DNA from: Desulfovibrio mangrovi
Lineage (GTDB): Bacteria; Desulfobacterota; Desulfovibrionia; Desulfovibrionales; Desulfovibrionaceae
Direction: 5' to 3'
Length of the DNA: 64,000 bases
NCBI RefSeq assembly: GCF_026230175.1
Contig: NZ_CP104208.1
Location: 992,001 to 1,056,000 of the forward strand
Part shown: positions 35,623-44,279 of the stretch, in pieces
How the letters are laid out: each line of letters opens with the position of its first letter
How positions within the stretch are numbered: the first letter of the stretch is position 1
The notes under the pieces: generated by a model
The model's database searches: none
What the model saw: only the letters and a program-made list of their open reading frames with translations
What the model was told of the DNA's origin: nothing
Made by a program: the position numbers and the translations under genes

Positions 35623-37440
35623 ATGTCCGAATCGGCGAAATATGACAGAAAAAGTGAACATGTAAAGAGCATTCCTCTTCTCAAGCGGTGTCTCGGTTAT
35701 TTCAAGCCATATTCAGGCAAAATCACCATAGCCATACTGGCCATGCTCATGGTTTCCGCAGCGGAAGGAGGCACTGCCTACATCGTCAAGCCAGCCTTCG
35801 ACGAAGGTCTGAACGGCAAGGATATGAAATCGCTCATGTTCGTGGCGCTTGCTGCTGTTGGCATATTTTCGATGAAGGCTGCCGGACGGTACGTACAGAA
35901 CTATCTCATGCGTTACAGCGCACTGAAGGTTCTGGAGCAGTTGCGTAACGAAATGTACGACAAGATGATCTTCCTGCCCATGAAGTTCTTTGAACGTGAG
36001 CAGGTGGGCAACCTCATGTCGCGCATTATTCAGGACGTCATTCTCATCCGTTCCAGTCTGCCAGCCGTCGTCATGATGGTGCGCGAGATCATAACCATGC
36101 TGGCTCTGGTCGGTGTGGTCTTCTATCAGGACTGGTACCTGGCCATATGGGCCGTTCTGGTACTGCCTGTTGCCATCATCCCCATTGCCTTTTTCGGACG
36201 CAAGCTCCGCAAGCTGGGACGCAAGAATCAGGTCAAGCTGGCTGATATTTCAGTGTTCTTGCAGGAAGTGTTCAGCGGCGTCAGAGTTGTAAAAGCCTTC
36301 CATACAGAACGTAAGGAAGGGGAAAATTTCCGTAAGGAAAACGGACGCCTGGTGAAGATCGCCATCAAGGAAGTCATCTACAGTGAACTTTCGTCACCTG
36401 TGATGGACGTTGTCGGCGCTATTGGAGCCGGAGCAGTGCTTATCGCAGGCGGTATGCGCGTCATCGATGGCCACATGACTGTGGGGGGGCTCATGTCCTT
36501 CCTCGCGGCTCTCGGTCTTTTGTATGCGCCGGTCAAAAAGTTCACCTCGGCCAACCTTGATGTACAGCGTGCGCTGGCCGGTGCCGAGCGTGTCTTCGAA
36601 ATTCTCGACTCCACCGAGATAGTTGAGGAAAAGGACGGCACCGTTGCGTTTGAACCTCCGCTGCAGGAAGTGGAGTTCCGCAACATCACCTTTGCCTATG
36701 AAGACTGCGCCACTCCCGCGTTGGATAACGTGAGCTTCACCGTGCGTGCTGGTGAGCGTGTGGCAATTGTGGGGCCGAGCGGGGCGGGCAAGACTACTTT
36801 CGTCAACCTCATCCCCAGATTCTACGAACAGCAGGGCGGGCAGATACTGATCAACGGAAAGGACGTTCGTGATTACACATTGGCAACTCTGCGCCGTAAT
36901 ATTGCCATGGTTTCTCAGGATGCCTTCCTCTTCAACATCTCCGTGCGCGACAACATTGCATACGGGCAGGCCGAGATTAACGATGAAGCCGTATTCGCCG
37001 CTGCACGAGCTGCCTATGCCCATGACTTCATCGAAAAACTGCCCGAAGGCTATAACGCCGTGGTCGGCGAACGTGGCACCAAGCTTTCCGGCGGCCAGAA
37101 GCAGCGCCTGACCATTGCCCGCGCTATCCTCAAGAACGCACCGTTGCTCATTCTCGACGAAGCGACCAGTGCACTGGATTCAGAATCCGAACGCATCGTA
37201 CAGAAGGCTTTGGAAAACTTGATGGCGGAACGCACCAGCATCGTGATCGCGCACCGTCTTTCCACCGTGCTTTCCGCAGACCGCATTCTGGTCATGGACA
37301 AGGGTAGAATCGCCTCACAGGGCAGACATGAAGACCTGCTGGGCAGTTGTCCTCTCTACACCAAACTCTACGAAATGCAGTTCAACACTCCTGAACCTGT
37401 TGAGTCTGCCACCTGCGTCATGGTTGAGGAGACTGCCTAG
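35623..37440 (+). CDS. msbA: lipid A export ABC transporter (MsbA-type, fused permease/ATPase)
   Basis: This ~605-residue half-transporter has six transmembrane helices (about residues 20-320). The nucleotide-binding domain follows with Walker A GPSGAGKTTFVN, signature LSGGQKQRLTIARAIL, Walker B LLILDEATSALD and the H-loop IVIAHRLST. The best fit is MsbA, which flips lipid A core across the inner membrane, because two lipid acyltransferase genes follow directly. The ATG at 35623 is used; a TTG 21 bases upstream is possible. The next gene starts on the base after its stop. Confidence 0.9.
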   Translation: MSESAKYDRKSEHVKSIPLLKRCLGYFKPYSGKITIAILAMLMVSAAEGGTAYIVKPAFDEGLNGKDMKSLMFVALAAVGIFSMKAAGRYVQNYLMRYSALKVLEQLRNEMYDKMIFLPMKFFEREQVGNLMSRIIQDVILIRSSLPAVVMMVREIITMLALVGVVFYQDWYLAIWAVLVLPVAIIPIAFFGRKLRKLGRKNQVKLADISVFLQEVFSGVRVVKAFHTERKEGENFRKENGRLVKIAIKEVIYSELSSPVMDVVGAIGAGAVLIAGGMRVIDGHMTVGGLMSFLAALGLLYAPVKKFTSANLDVQRALAGAERVFEILDSTEIVEEKDGTVAFEPPLQEVEFRNITFAYEDCATPALDNVSFTVRAGERVAIVGPSGAGKTTFVNLIPRFYEQQGGQILINGKDVRDYTLATLRRNIAMVSQDAFLFNISVRDNIAYGQAEINDEAVFAAARAAYAHDFIEKLPEGYNAVVGERGTKLSGGQKQRLTIARAILKNAPLLILDEATSALDSESERIVQKALENLMAERTSIVIAHRLSTVLSADRILVMDKGRIASQGRHEDLLGSCPLYTKLYEMQFNTPEPVESATCVMVEETA

Positions 37441-38064
37441 ATGAAGATCCCGCCGAAGTTGCTCTATTCATGCATATATTGGGTTGTGCGTGCCATGTAT
37501 GCCACTCTGCGCTTTCGGGAAACAGGTCGGAAGAGGGTGGATGCCATGATTGCGCAGGGCATTCCCATGGTCTTCTCCCTGTGGCATGATGAACTGTTTC
37601 CAGTGGTTCACGCCAAAAGGGATCTTGAACTCATTGCAGTGATCAGCCAGAGCAAGGACGGCGAGTTGCTTGCCGATTTCATGGAACGCTTCGGCGTGAA
37701 GACGGCTCGTGGCTCAAGCTCCAGAGGCGGAGTTAAAGCACTACTTAAAGTTTCGAAGGCCATGGAACGCGATCGCCTAAGCAGCTGCATTACTGTGGAC
37801 GGGCCACGAGGGCCCAGACATAAGGTCAAGGAAGGGGCGGTATTCGTCGCCAACCGCGCCAATGCCCCGATCGTGCCCGTACGGCTGCACATGTCCCGCA
37901 GCTACAAGTTCAAGCGCGCCTGGGACAAGTTTCAAATTCCCATTCCGTTCTCCAGTGTCCATGTCGCCTTCGGCGAACCATATTATGTTCCGGAAGGCTC
38001 TCTTGAGAAGGACGCATTTGACCGGGAATGCCAGAAACTTGAAGATCGTCTTAATGCCCTTTAA
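37441..38064 (+). CDS. DUF374 lysophospholipid acyltransferase-like protein
   Basis: This 207-residue protein has an N-terminal hydrophobic helix and the DUF374 pattern. MVFSLWHDELFPVVH carries the acyltransferase-like H-x4-E/D motif, and SSRGGVKALLK and TVDGPRGPRHKVKEGAV follow. Members are found in lipid A gene clusters of deltaproteobacteria and probably act on lipid A or a precursor, but the reaction is not known to me. It is directly joined to msbA and is 15 bases from the next acyltransferase. Confidence 0.83.
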   Translation: MKIPPKLLYSCIYWVVRAMYATLRFRETGRKRVDAMIAQGIPMVFSLWHDELFPVVHAKRDLELIAVISQSKDGELLADFMERFGVKTARGSSSRGGVKALLKVSKAMERDRLSSCITVDGPRGPRHKVKEGAVFVANRANAPIVPVRLHMSRSYKFKRAWDKFQIPIPFSSVHVAFGEPYYVPEGSLEKDAFDRECQKLEDRLNAL

Positions 38065-38079
38065 CCTTATGGATCATTA

Positions 38080-38988
38080 ATGCGCCCCCCGTATTCCTAT
38101 ATTGCCAGAACAGCCCCCAAGCTCGGCTTCAAGGGCACAAAGAGACTTGCCTGCGTGCTGGGCGGCTGCATGTGGCATTTAGTCGGTTCACGTCGTCGAC
38201 TTGCCGTGAACGCTATTGAGCATCATCTGAACGTATCCAGAGTGAAAGCTGAGGAGATCGCCAAGGCAAGCTTCATCCATAACTTCAGGTCTTTTCTGGA
38301 ACTTGTTCTTGTCGGACGCATTGATGAGGACTTCTGTCGCAACACCATAAAAGAAGGGCGTCCGGGCGTCATTGAGCAGATTGCCAGTATTAAGGGGCCC
38401 GTTGTGGCTGCCACGGCGCATCTTGGTGCGTGGGAAATTCTCGCAGGCATGCTTGGCAGCCTGATTGCCTCCAAGCAACGCGATGCGCTGGTCGTCGTGC
38501 GCCGTAACAAGAATGAAGGATTACATGAATTGATCTGCCATTTCAGAGGCAGCCAGGGAGCCAGAGTTGTTGATCACCGCAAAGCCGTGTTCACCGTACT
38601 TAAAGCACTTAAGCGTGAAGGTCTGGCAGCTTTTCTTGTTGATCACAACTGCCCGCGTAATGAGGCAATTTTCCTGCCGTTTCTCAACGATATTGCTGCG
38701 GTAAACATGGGCCCCGCAGTTCTGGCCGTCAAAGCCAACGCCACAGTTGTCCCTGTTTTTCTCATACGGGACGAGCTGGGGGGCTATGTGTTCCATGTTG
38801 ATACTCCCCTCACGCCGGATCAGCTGCAAGGCTCCCGCGATGACAAGATTCGCCAAGTAGCCGAGTTTTATACTGGTGCCGTTGAAAAGTATGTCAGAGA
38901 CTACCCGGAACAATGGTTTTGGATGCACAAGCGCTGGAAAACCCGCCCTGAAGGGGCAGAGGCATCACGGAGCCACGACAGGCAATAG
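38080..38988 (+). CDS. lipid A biosynthesis acyltransferase (LpxL/HtrB-like)
   Basis: This 302-residue membrane-associated acyltransferase has the catalytic motif HLGAWE (in VVAATAHLGAWEILAG, about residue 109). The LVDHNCPRNEAIFLPFL block is close to the DQ-xPxxGxFVPFFG region of LpxL proteins, although the usual Gln is replaced. The closing EQWFWMHKRWKTRP is the family signature. It would add a secondary acyl chain to Kdo-lipid A. Position behind msbA and the DUF374 gene supports that. LpxL versus LpxM type is not decided. Confidence 0.88.
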   Translation: MRPPYSYIARTAPKLGFKGTKRLACVLGGCMWHLVGSRRRLAVNAIEHHLNVSRVKAEEIAKASFIHNFRSFLELVLVGRIDEDFCRNTIKEGRPGVIEQIASIKGPVVAATAHLGAWEILAGMLGSLIASKQRDALVVVRRNKNEGLHELICHFRGSQGARVVDHRKAVFTVLKALKREGLAAFLVDHNCPRNEAIFLPFLNDIAAVNMGPAVLAVKANATVVPVFLIRDELGGYVFHVDTPLTPDQLQGSRDDKIRQVAEFYTGAVEKYVRDYPEQWFWMHKRWKTRPEGAEASRSHDRQ

Positions 38989-39078
38989 CTATTCATAGTC
39001 TGCGTATTCCGCTGTTCCTGCACCATTCCCCCTGCTGTCGCATGGGTTGGCTTTTCCGCGCACGAGGAGAGGGCAACT

Positions 39079-41448
39079 ATGCGATTGGGCTTTCGCAGAC
39101 TTCGTCTTTGGCTGAAGACTCAGCTTGGCGGACGCATAGCCGTTCTGATGACCGGCGTATGCATTACCGCCTTGATGCTCCTGTTCTATCTTTGGAATCC
39201 CTTTTCCCTCCGCGGGCTCGTTTACAAGGTCTATGACGAGCTGCTCATTCAGACACACACCCGTGAAACCACAGGTGTTCCCATCATCATTGATATTGAT
39301 GAGAAATCATTGGAAAAATTCGGCCAATGGCCATGGCCCAGATACCGCGTGGCCATGCTGCTGGCGTTGGCGCAACGCTACGGCGCTGCCGCGGTCGGGC
39401 TTGATATCGTCTTTTCCGAGCCAGACCGGACCTCTCCGAGGATCCTCAAGGAAAGACTTGCCGAAGACTTGAAGGTTCGGATGAACATTTCCGGCCTGCC
39501 GGACGCCTTGCTGGATAATGATGTTTTGCTTGCCGAGAACCTGAGGCACGGCCCCTTTGTCCTTGGATATCACTTTAACTTTGAATCTTCTGGCTCTAAC
39601 GAAAAAGCGTGTACGCTTCATCCTGTCAAGCCTGTCATTCTTTCAAGTGCCGGTGCAGCCGCCCCTGAAGACGTGCTCTATAACGCCCCGGAAGCCATAT
39701 GCAATTTGCAGGTTCTGGGCGAAGCTGCTCCCAGTTCAGGTTTCTTCACCACCGTGCCGGACATCGACGGCATGCTGCGTCGCACCCCCCTCATCATCTA
39801 TTTCAAGGGCAATATCTATCCCAGCCTGGCTCTTGCCATGCTCATGCAGGCCAGTGGTAATTCCCAGATTACTTTAAAGATGAAGGAGGGCGGTGTTGAG
39901 TCCATCAAATTCGCGGATATGGTCATTCCGCTTGATGAACGAGGCAGAATGCTTCTCAAGTATCGGGGGAAAGGGGGCACATTCGATTATATTTCAGCTG
40001 CGGACATCCTGGAACAAAAGCTGAAGCCCAATGCGCTTAAAGGAAGACTTGTCCTTATCGGGACATCTGCCGCGGGCCTCAAGGACTTGCGGGCACAGCC
40101 CTTTGACCCTGTTTTTCCGGGAGTTGAGGCGCATGCCACGGTGCTGGACACCATTCTTGCCGGCGACTTCATTACACGCCCATGGTATGCGCGAGCGTTG
40201 GAGTTCAACGCCATACTGCTGGTCGGTCTCATTTCAACAATAATCCTGTCGTTGACAGGGGCCATGCCGGCCCTTGTTGCCTGTATCATCATGGGGGCAG
40301 GGCTTCTTTTCGGCGCTAAATGGAGCTTTGCCACGCATGGCTTCTTCCTTTCCCCGCTCACAGCCATGTTCACACTTATTCTGAACTTTTCGCTGCTAAC
40401 CCTCATGAAGTTCAGAAGGGAAGAAGGGCATAAGAAGTTCCTCACTGCAACCTTCAAGTCATACTTATCTCCTGAACTCATTGAGGAAATGATTGCGGAA
40501 AGAACCATGCCCGAACTGGGTGGCGAAGCCCGCATAATGACGGCCTATTTCACGGACATTCAGAAGTTCTCGACTTTCTCGGAAATCCTCACGGCCCCGC
40601 AACTCGTCGAACTATTGAATGAATACCTTTCCGCCATGACGGATATCCTTATTGCGGACGGTGGTACGCTGGATAAGTATGAAGGTGACGCCATCATCGC
40701 ATTTTTCGGGGCTCCGTTGGATTTGCCGGATCACACGTTACGGGCCTGCAAGGTGGCTCTGGCCATGCAGAACTCATTGCTTGCCCTGAGAAGGAAATGG
40801 CTGGCGGAAACCTATGATCCTACGGTTGAAGACCGCAACACCAAGAGGTACCCGCCTGAAGTCTGGCCTCATGGCAGTAAATGGCCCGTGAACGTACATA
40901 ACATGTGCATGCGCATAGGGATTAACAGCGGAGAAATGGTAGTGGGCAACATGGGGAGCGCCATACGAATGAACTATACCATGATGGGCGACCCCGTTAA
41001 CCTTGCCGCACGTCTTGAAGCCGGCGCCAAGCAGTTCGGCATCTATACGGCTGTCAGCGGACATACACTTGATGTTTCCTTTAAGGATACACGTGGAGGC
41101 ATGGTAACCGTCCGGGATTATGTGGAAACACGCTTTATTGACCGCATTGCTGTTGTCGGAAAAAGCGAACCGGTTGAAGTGTATGAACTTGTGGCCTTGA
41201 AGGGAGAACTCAGTGAAACTGAGCATTCATTGTTCGATCTCTTTGCTTCCGGCATCACCCTCTATCAAGCACAGCAGTGGGATAAAGCCATAGCCGCATT
41301 CACCGAAGCAAAGGCGTATGAACGTTTTCCCGATGCCCAGACAACGCCGTCAGATGTGTTTATCAAGCGCTGCTTGCAATACAGGGAGAATCCCCCGGTA
41401 CCGACAGGGGAGCCATGGGACGGCGTGTATCGCATGACGAGCAAATAG
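39079..41448 (+). CDS. CHASE2-domain class III adenylate cyclase
   Basis: This 789-residue receptor-type cyclase has an N-terminal transmembrane helix and a periplasmic CHASE2 sensor (about residues 45-370). Three more transmembrane helices (about 375-455) and a cytoplasmic class III cyclase domain (about 485-700) follow. The metal-binding Asp493 (FTDIQKF) and Asp537 (YEGDAI) are present, with the adenine-selecting pair Lys533 and Asp638 and the transition-state Asn641 and Arg645. It is therefore predicted to make cAMP and to be active. An insert of ~35 residues (RKWLAETYDPTVEDRNTKRY onward) interrupts the domain, and a TPR-like tail ends the protein. It is single, with a terminator after it. 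The signal sensed is unknown. Confidence 0.92.
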   Translation: MRLGFRRLRLWLKTQLGGRIAVLMTGVCITALMLLFYLWNPFSLRGLVYKVYDELLIQTHTRETTGVPIIIDIDEKSLEKFGQWPWPRYRVAMLLALAQRYGAAAVGLDIVFSEPDRTSPRILKERLAEDLKVRMNISGLPDALLDNDVLLAENLRHGPFVLGYHFNFESSGSNEKACTLHPVKPVILSSAGAAAPEDVLYNAPEAICNLQVLGEAAPSSGFFTTVPDIDGMLRRTPLIIYFKGNIYPSLALAMLMQASGNSQITLKMKEGGVESIKFADMVIPLDERGRMLLKYRGKGGTFDYISAADILEQKLKPNALKGRLVLIGTSAAGLKDLRAQPFDPVFPGVEAHATVLDTILAGDFITRPWYARALEFNAILLVGLISTIILSLTGAMPALVACIIMGAGLLFGAKWSFATHGFFLSPLTAMFTLILNFSLLTLMKFRREEGHKKFLTATFKSYLSPELIEEMIAERTMPELGGEARIMTAYFTDIQKFSTFSEILTAPQLVELLNEYLSAMTDILIADGGTLDKYEGDAIIAFFGAPLDLPDHTLRACKVALAMQNSLLALRRKWLAETYDPTVEDRNTKRYPPEVWPHGSKWPVNVHNMCMRIGINSGEMVVGNMGSAIRMNYTMMGDPVNLAARLEAGAKQFGIYTAVSGHTLDVSFKDTRGGMVTVRDYVETRFIDRIAVVGKSEPVEVYELVALKGELSETEHSLFDLFASGITLYQAQQWDKAIAAFTEAKAYERFPDAQTTPSDVFIKRCLQYRENPPVPTGEPWDGVYRMTSK

Positions 41449-41484
41449 GGTTCTTTTCGATACAATACAGCCCCCTTGTCATTT

Positions 41485-41519
41485 CAGGCCACGGAGTTTT
41501 AACACTTCGTGGCCTTTTT
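41485..41519 (+). terminator. Rho-independent terminator after the adenylate cyclase gene
   Basis: GGCCACGGAG (41487-41496) pairs with CTTCGTGGCC (41505-41514) with one mismatch, followed by five T bases. Confidence 0.82.
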
Positions 41520-42402
41520 CATTCATATCTCAATTCTGAGGCCTGAAATGAAAATGGGGCGAGCCGTTGCCCATAAATCCAAAAAGGAAGCCTCAAATCT
41601 CCACGTAGAGCTTTGGCTCAAACCGCATAGAGAGAGGTGCACCATATGCCGTGGTGTCAGCCTGTCTGAATGATGGGTTTACAGAATTCAAAGAGAGCAT
41701 TCGGGCGAGTGGCTGTGGAAAGCTTATCGATTGTTTCACGGATATCCACAGTGGAGTAACTTTGTGATTTTACTTATCATGCCATATTTAAAAGTTAACA
41801 TAATTTACATTATGAGACATTATACAGTGACTTTTACTCCCCACTTTGGTCCATGCTTCAGCACCTGAGAATGTTCTTTCAAACATAACCACCTTTCCCG
41901 ACAGCTGCCTCATTTCCAATCTTGGGATCGGTATTGCTGTTCATCCTTCCTGATGGACTGTCACGTTCTTCAAGTCATTCTCCACAACATGACAGGCATT
42001 CTGCCTCTGTCCCCCAAATCCATTTTGGGGGCTCAAAACGAAAAGTGCGATCCTGACCTTGGAAAAATAAAAAATGGAAGCTCTCGTCGCCGTACCCACT
42101 CTGGGGCGACGGCGTGGTCTGCACCATGGTCAGCCATCTTGACTGAGCCATGATCCCTAAGTGAAGAATCAGATGTAATCCGTCCTTTTCCCATGCCCGT
42201 AGGCCGCTGGCAGACCATTTACAAATGATTGCTCAATGAAAAAATACAAGGATTCAGTGGGTTGACGTAATCATCGACCTAGGGCACATACTCATTTCTT
42301 CATCGAATTGTTTGTCCTTCTTTCGGAAGGACCGTGCTCTACTACTTGTGCGAGTAACGTTTTGACGTTTTTGGGCTTTTCTCACTTGTAAACGGGTACG
42401 GA
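41520..42402. other. large gene-free interval with dif-like site and several hairpins
   Basis: No believable gene is present; the one short open frame (41953-42153) lacks a ribosome site and codon bias. The interval holds an AT-rich tract with the dif-like element (listed separately). It also has inverted repeats at 41712-41750 (CTGTGGA / TCCACAG), 42011-42031 (CCCCCAAA / TTTGGGGG), 42085-42111 (CGTCGCC / GGCGACG), 42125-42152 (CATGGTCAG / CTGAGCCATG) and 42314-42332. The cluster of hairpins at 42.0-42.35 kb could be a structured RNA; I do not recognise its family. Confidence 0.5.
41793..41820 (-). other. dif: dif-like chromosome dimer resolution site
   Basis: Read on the minus strand, this 28 bp element has a XerC arm ATGTCTCATAA, a central hexamer TGTAAA and a XerD arm TTATGTTAACT. 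The E. coli dif site has arms GGTGCGCATAA and TTATGTTAAAT around TGTATA. Twenty-one of 28 positions are the same, and the inner 20 bases differ at only one. Only the outer half of the XerC arm is diverged, as is usual between species. XerC and XerD recombine here, under FtsK control, to resolve chromosome dimers. xerD lies 4.5 kb to the right and ftsK 9 kb to the left. dif sites lie at the replication terminus, so this window is probably the terminus region. Confidence 0.8.
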
Positions 42403-43035
42403 ATGACAAACTCAGTGTTCAGAGTTGTGCGCCGCATGGTCGGCAAAGCTCAATTGGTGCGAATGCTCACGGGATTGGGCATTCCTTTCGGTGTGTATGG
42501 CATCATGTCCGGCATTGGTTTTCCCTTTGAGGGGCTGATGTGGGCTACTGCCGTGTGTTTTTGTATTCTGGGATGGCGTGTTGTGGCCGACAACAGGCTA
42601 GACGGGTTTTCCGGGGTGGCCTCGCTGCTGGTCCTGGTCGAATTCGCCGCGCTGTTTTCCGAACGCCACGAACTGACCGGAAAAACACCGGCCCTTTACG
42701 CCTTGCTTCTTGGTGCCGGCCTTTTGGTGTTTGCGCTGTTACGTATACCTCTCTTTCAGGGATTGGCAGAAGACCTGCTACAGGAGAGTTTTTTCCCGGA
42801 AAGGCTTCGACAGTCGCCCTACTACAATCGCGGCTGGCGTCTGGTGAATCTGGGCTGGGCGTTTCTTTTTCTGCTGAAAGGAGCCATCCTTTTCTCAAGT
42901 TATGGCACTATGCCAGACAATTCTCTGGCGGGTGTTCACCTGATTATGGGCTGGCCGCTCTTTGTATTTATGATGATACTGAGCATCTGGTTCATCCGTA
43001 TCTATTGGAACAGAAAAGCACTCTGGGCCAGCTAA
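42403..43035 (+). CDS. integral membrane protein of unknown function
   Basis: This 210-residue protein has about six hydrophobic segments (for example MLTGLGIPFGVYGIMSGIG, LMWATAVCFCILGW and WPLFVFMMILSIWFIRIYW). A central RxPLFQGLAEDLLQESFF stretch and FFPERLRQSPYYNRGWRLVN lie between helices. The layout resembles VC0807-type membrane proteins, but I cannot assign a family with confidence. It sits alone between the terminus-like gene-free interval and a terminator. A weak promoter-like TTGACG lies at 42362, without a good -10. Confidence 0.7.
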   Translation: MTNSVFRVVRRMVGKAQLVRMLTGLGIPFGVYGIMSGIGFPFEGLMWATAVCFCILGWRVVADNRLDGFSGVASLLVLVEFAALFSERHELTGKTPALYALLLGAGLLVFALLRIPLFQGLAEDLLQESFFPERLRQSPYYNRGWRLVNLGWAFLFLLKGAILFSSYGTMPDNSLAGVHLIMGWPLFVFMMILSIWFIRIYWNRKALWAS

Positions 43036-43049
43036 CTCCCCTGCGTTGA

Positions 43050-43088
43050 ATAAAAAAAGCGCTCCGGCACAAGCCGGAGCGCTTTTAT
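43050..43088. terminator. bidirectional terminator between the membrane protein and transaldolase genes
   Basis: The 12 bp stem AAGCGCTCCGGC (43057-43068) / GCCGGAGCGCTT with a four-base ACAA loop is flanked by A bases on the left and T bases on the right, serving both convergent genes. Confidence 0.9.
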
Positions 43089-43106
43089 CGTTTTTCCACA
43101 CATCCC

Positions 43107-43754
43107 CTACTTCTGCACAACCTTCTTCCAATCTGCGAGAAAAGCTTCCAGACCACTGTCAGTCAATGGATGTTGGGTGAAGGACATGAGTACCTTGAAA
43201 GGAACCGTTACCGTGTGTGCTCCCATTGTGGCAGATTCCACCACATGCCTCGGATGACGTACACTGGCAACAAGCACCTTGGTGGCAAATCCGTAGTTGT
43301 TGAAAATGGTCACAATCTCATGAATGAGATGCATGCCATCCTGTGCTATGCCATCCAGACGTCCCACAAAAGGGGAAACGTATGTTGCCCCGGCCTTGGC
43401 AGCAAGCAGCGCTTGCAGGGGGGAAAAGACCAATGTCACGTTGGTTTTGATTCCCAAATCAGTAAGTCTGCGTACGGCCTTGATTCCTTCTGGAATCATG
43501 GGGATCTTCACAACGACATTTGAGCCGAATTTTACAAGCTCCTCGGCCTCGGCAACCATTTCATCGGCAGTAAGGCCAACGACTTCAAGGCTCACCGGCC
43601 CTTCAACCTCGTTGCAAACTGCCTGCGCAATCTCTCGCCAATTTCCTTTTTCTCTGGCAAACAGCGTCGGATTCGTGGTTACACCATCTATGAGTCCATA
43701 GGACTTGGCCTCGCGTATTTCATCCAGATTCGCCGTATCAATAAAGAATTCCAT
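43107..43754 (-). CDS. tal: transaldolase (short, fructose-6-phosphate aldolase/TAL subfamily)
   Basis: This 215-residue protein belongs to the small transaldolase family that includes FSA and TalC. The motifs are MEFFIDTANLDEIREA, GVTTNPTLFAREKGNW, the Schiff-base lysine in NVVVKIPMIPEG and TNVTLVFSPLQALLAAKAGA. Members either exchange dihydroxyacetone units in the pentose phosphate pathway or cleave fructose-6-phosphate; family membership is sure but the activity is not. GAGG precedes the ATG at 43754. It is monocistronic. Confidence 0.9.
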   Translation of the reverse strand: MEFFIDTANLDEIREAKSYGLIDGVTTNPTLFAREKGNWREIAQAVCNEVEGPVSLEVVGLTADEMVAEAEELVKFGSNVVVKIPMIPEGIKAVRRLTDLGIKTNVTLVFSPLQALLAAKAGATYVSPFVGRLDGIAQDGMHLIHEIVTIFNNYGFATKVLVASVRHPRHVVESATMGAHTVTVPFKVLMSFTQHPLTDSGLEAFLADWKKVVQK

Positions 43755-43885
43755 GTCGCCTCGCTTGGTGGTCAAGTGGTTCACGCGAATGATACAGTCA
43801 TATTTTTCAATATATCATGCAATTCCAATGGATGACAATACAAAGCCGTCTGTTCCTTCCGGATACCTCCGTGTTTCCCAAATAA

Positions 43886-43912
43886 AAAAGAGGCCCGAAA
43901 GGACCTCTTGCT
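43886..43912 (-). terminator. Rho-independent terminator after the TRASH-domain gene
   Basis: On the minus strand GAGGTCC pairs with GGGCCTC (one G-U), with a TTTC loop, and a run of six T bases follows. It ends the dapL-folK-TRASH transcript. Confidence 0.75.
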
Positions 43913-43946
43913 ACGTTCGTTGAACGTTAAAAAAACGATGAAATGG

Positions 43947-44255
43947 TTAGGCCTCTTCTTTGACCTCTTGGGCAATCTCACGGCCGCCCTGCTCCAACTG
44001 GGCAAGATACTTGTCGCGGCACTCGTAGCTGCAGAAACGGTGAATGGTTTCCCCGTTGCGTACCCGAATTTCCTGATCAAGGGAGACGTATGCTCCACAG
44101 ACAGGATCTTTGACCATCTCGCCGGTGGCTACCTTGCGTTCGATATCCTTGGCTTTTTTGGCGGCGTCCTTGTCTGTCTTTCGCTTGCTGTCGTTGGTGA
44201 ACATTTTGAAGAGAGCCCAGCCGCACACGGCAAAAATCAGTAACTTGATGAGCAT
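43947..44255 (-). CDS. small membrane protein with TRASH/YHS metal-binding motif (PP0621-like)
   Basis: This 102-residue protein has an N-terminal hydrophobic segment (IKLLIFAVCGWALFKMF), a charged linker and then a cysteine motif: DPVCGAYVSLD followed by HRFCSYECRDKYL. This CX(n)CX3C pattern is the TRASH/YHS type, known to bind metals such as copper or zinc. AAGG precedes the ATG. It follows folK by 24 bases. Its function is unknown; metal sensing or delivery at the membrane is an inference. Confidence 0.78.
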   Translation of the reverse strand: MLIKLLIFAVCGWALFKMFTNDSKRKTDKDAAKKAKDIERKVATGEMVKDPVCGAYVSLDQEIRVRNGETIHRFCSYECRDKYLAQLEQGGREIAQEVKEEA

Positions 44256-44279
44256 TGGCCTTCCCTTGTCGTTGTCGTT

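Noticed and set aside
41712-41770. Possible oriC: near-DnaA boxes (ATATCCACA) beside AT-rich DNA
   Set aside because: Only one weak box pair, no dnaA, dnaN or gyrB nearby, and the adjacent dif-like element points to the terminus instead.
41953-42153. 66-codon open frame in the large gene-free interval
   Set aside because: No ribosome site, unusual composition for this genome, and it overlaps two hairpins.
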